Below are positions 63,805 through 64,000 of a stretch of 64,000 nucleotides of DNA, one piece after another; the stretch's first letter is position 1; the number at the start of each line of letters is the position of its first letter. The translations under genes and the position numbers were made by a program. Under the pieces are notes generated by a model that was given only the letters and a program-made list of their open reading frames with translations, was not told the origin of the DNA and ran no database searches. Source of the stretch: Candidatus Bacteroides merdavium (GTDB taxonomy: Bacteria; Bacteroidota; Bacteroidia; Bacteroidales; Bacteroidaceae); the NCBI GenBank assembly GCA_019116805.1, contig DXAV01000041.1:1-64000 (forward strand), given 5' to 3'.

Positions 63805-64000
63805 TTATTCGATATACAAGTAGTCATAGTGGACGACGGGCTTTTCGCCGTGCTTACCCATGGCTTCGCGGGCTTGGACCGAACTGCAATTGGCTTTTCC
63901 GACGCCTATGGTTCTACCTTCTGCATTGACAATGCGGACGATGTCGTCTTTCTCGAAGTCGCCTTTGACGGCTGTGATGCCTACTGGCAGAATGCTGGCG
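63805..64000 (-). CDS. proB: Glutamate 5-kinase, C-terminal PUA part (cut by window edge)
   Basis: Reading the minus strand from the window edge gives about 64 residues: [18 protein letters not shown], then [20 protein letters not shown] and HYDYLYIE before the TAA stop at 63805-63807. This is the PUA domain and C-terminus of ProB. It is not in the ORF track because its start lies beyond the window. It forms the proB-proA operon. Confidence 0.9.
   Translation of the reverse strand, partial: ASILPVGITAVKGDFEKDDIVRIVNAEGRTIGVGKANCSSVQAREAMGKHGEKPVVHYDYLYIE

Overview
The window reads as a chromosomal segment of a gut Bacteroides (Bacteroidota). The evidence is three SusC/SusD pairs, ECF-sigma/FecR and hybrid two-component (HTCS) regulators, Bacteroides-type promoters (TTTG-N19-21-TAnnTTTG), and an argF' carrying Pro90, the residue typical of Bacteroides N-succinylornithine transcarbamylase. 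I do not assign a species. I saw no rRNA, tRNA, CRISPR array, insertion sequence or phage gene.

Layout. 1-1126 is non-coding, with decayed short repeats. 1.1-9.3 kb is PUL 1: a five-bladed beta-propeller glycosidase, SusD, a SusC with an STN signalling domain, and FecR, all on the minus strand, with the ECF sigma factor divergent. 9.4-30.0 kb is PUL 2: an HTCS sensor/regulator, then GH89, an HGSNAT-like acyltransferase, GH92, a GH28-like protein and a histidine phosphatase on plus, facing a small secreted protein, a second GH92, SusD and an STN-less SusC on minus. 30.7-45.1 kb is mostly core genome: radC, a GT2, a GH2, efp, rpmH, a DUF6078 gene, a PASTA protein, rluD, ddl, an acyltransferase, a NigD-like lipoprotein, a rhodanese, a GH20 hexosaminidase and argF'. 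45.3-61.2 kb is PUL 3: ECF sigma, FecR, STN-type SusC, SusD, a BACON/F5-8 lipoprotein, GH110 (GlaB-like), a large GH31 with Fn3/F5-8/dockerin/cohesin-like tail, and GH109. A porin-like gene, proA and the C-terminus of proB close the window.

How the parts fit. PUL 3 looks like a locus for host mucin or blood-group glycans: GH110 removes alpha-1,3-galactose (B antigen, Gal-alpha-3-Gal), and GH109 and probably GH31 remove alpha-GalNAc (A antigen, Tn). It is governed by a transenvelope SusC-STN/FecR/sigma relay. PUL 2 is HTCS-controlled and combines alpha-GlcNAc-, alpha-mannose- and possibly uronic-acid-directed enzymes with a phosphatase, so its target is a complex, perhaps phosphorylated, alpha-mannosyl/alpha-GlcNAc glycan that I cannot name.

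The most interesting non-coding signals are: (1) an approximately 80-nt antisense RNA candidate between fecR and susC in both sigma/FecR PULs, with a perfect promoter and terminator in PUL 1, and absent from the HTCS PUL; (2) intergenic arrays with an almost exact 22-nt period whose sequence differs from array to array; (3) a dispersed 96-99 bp promoter-bearing repeat shared by the PASTA-gene operon and argF'.
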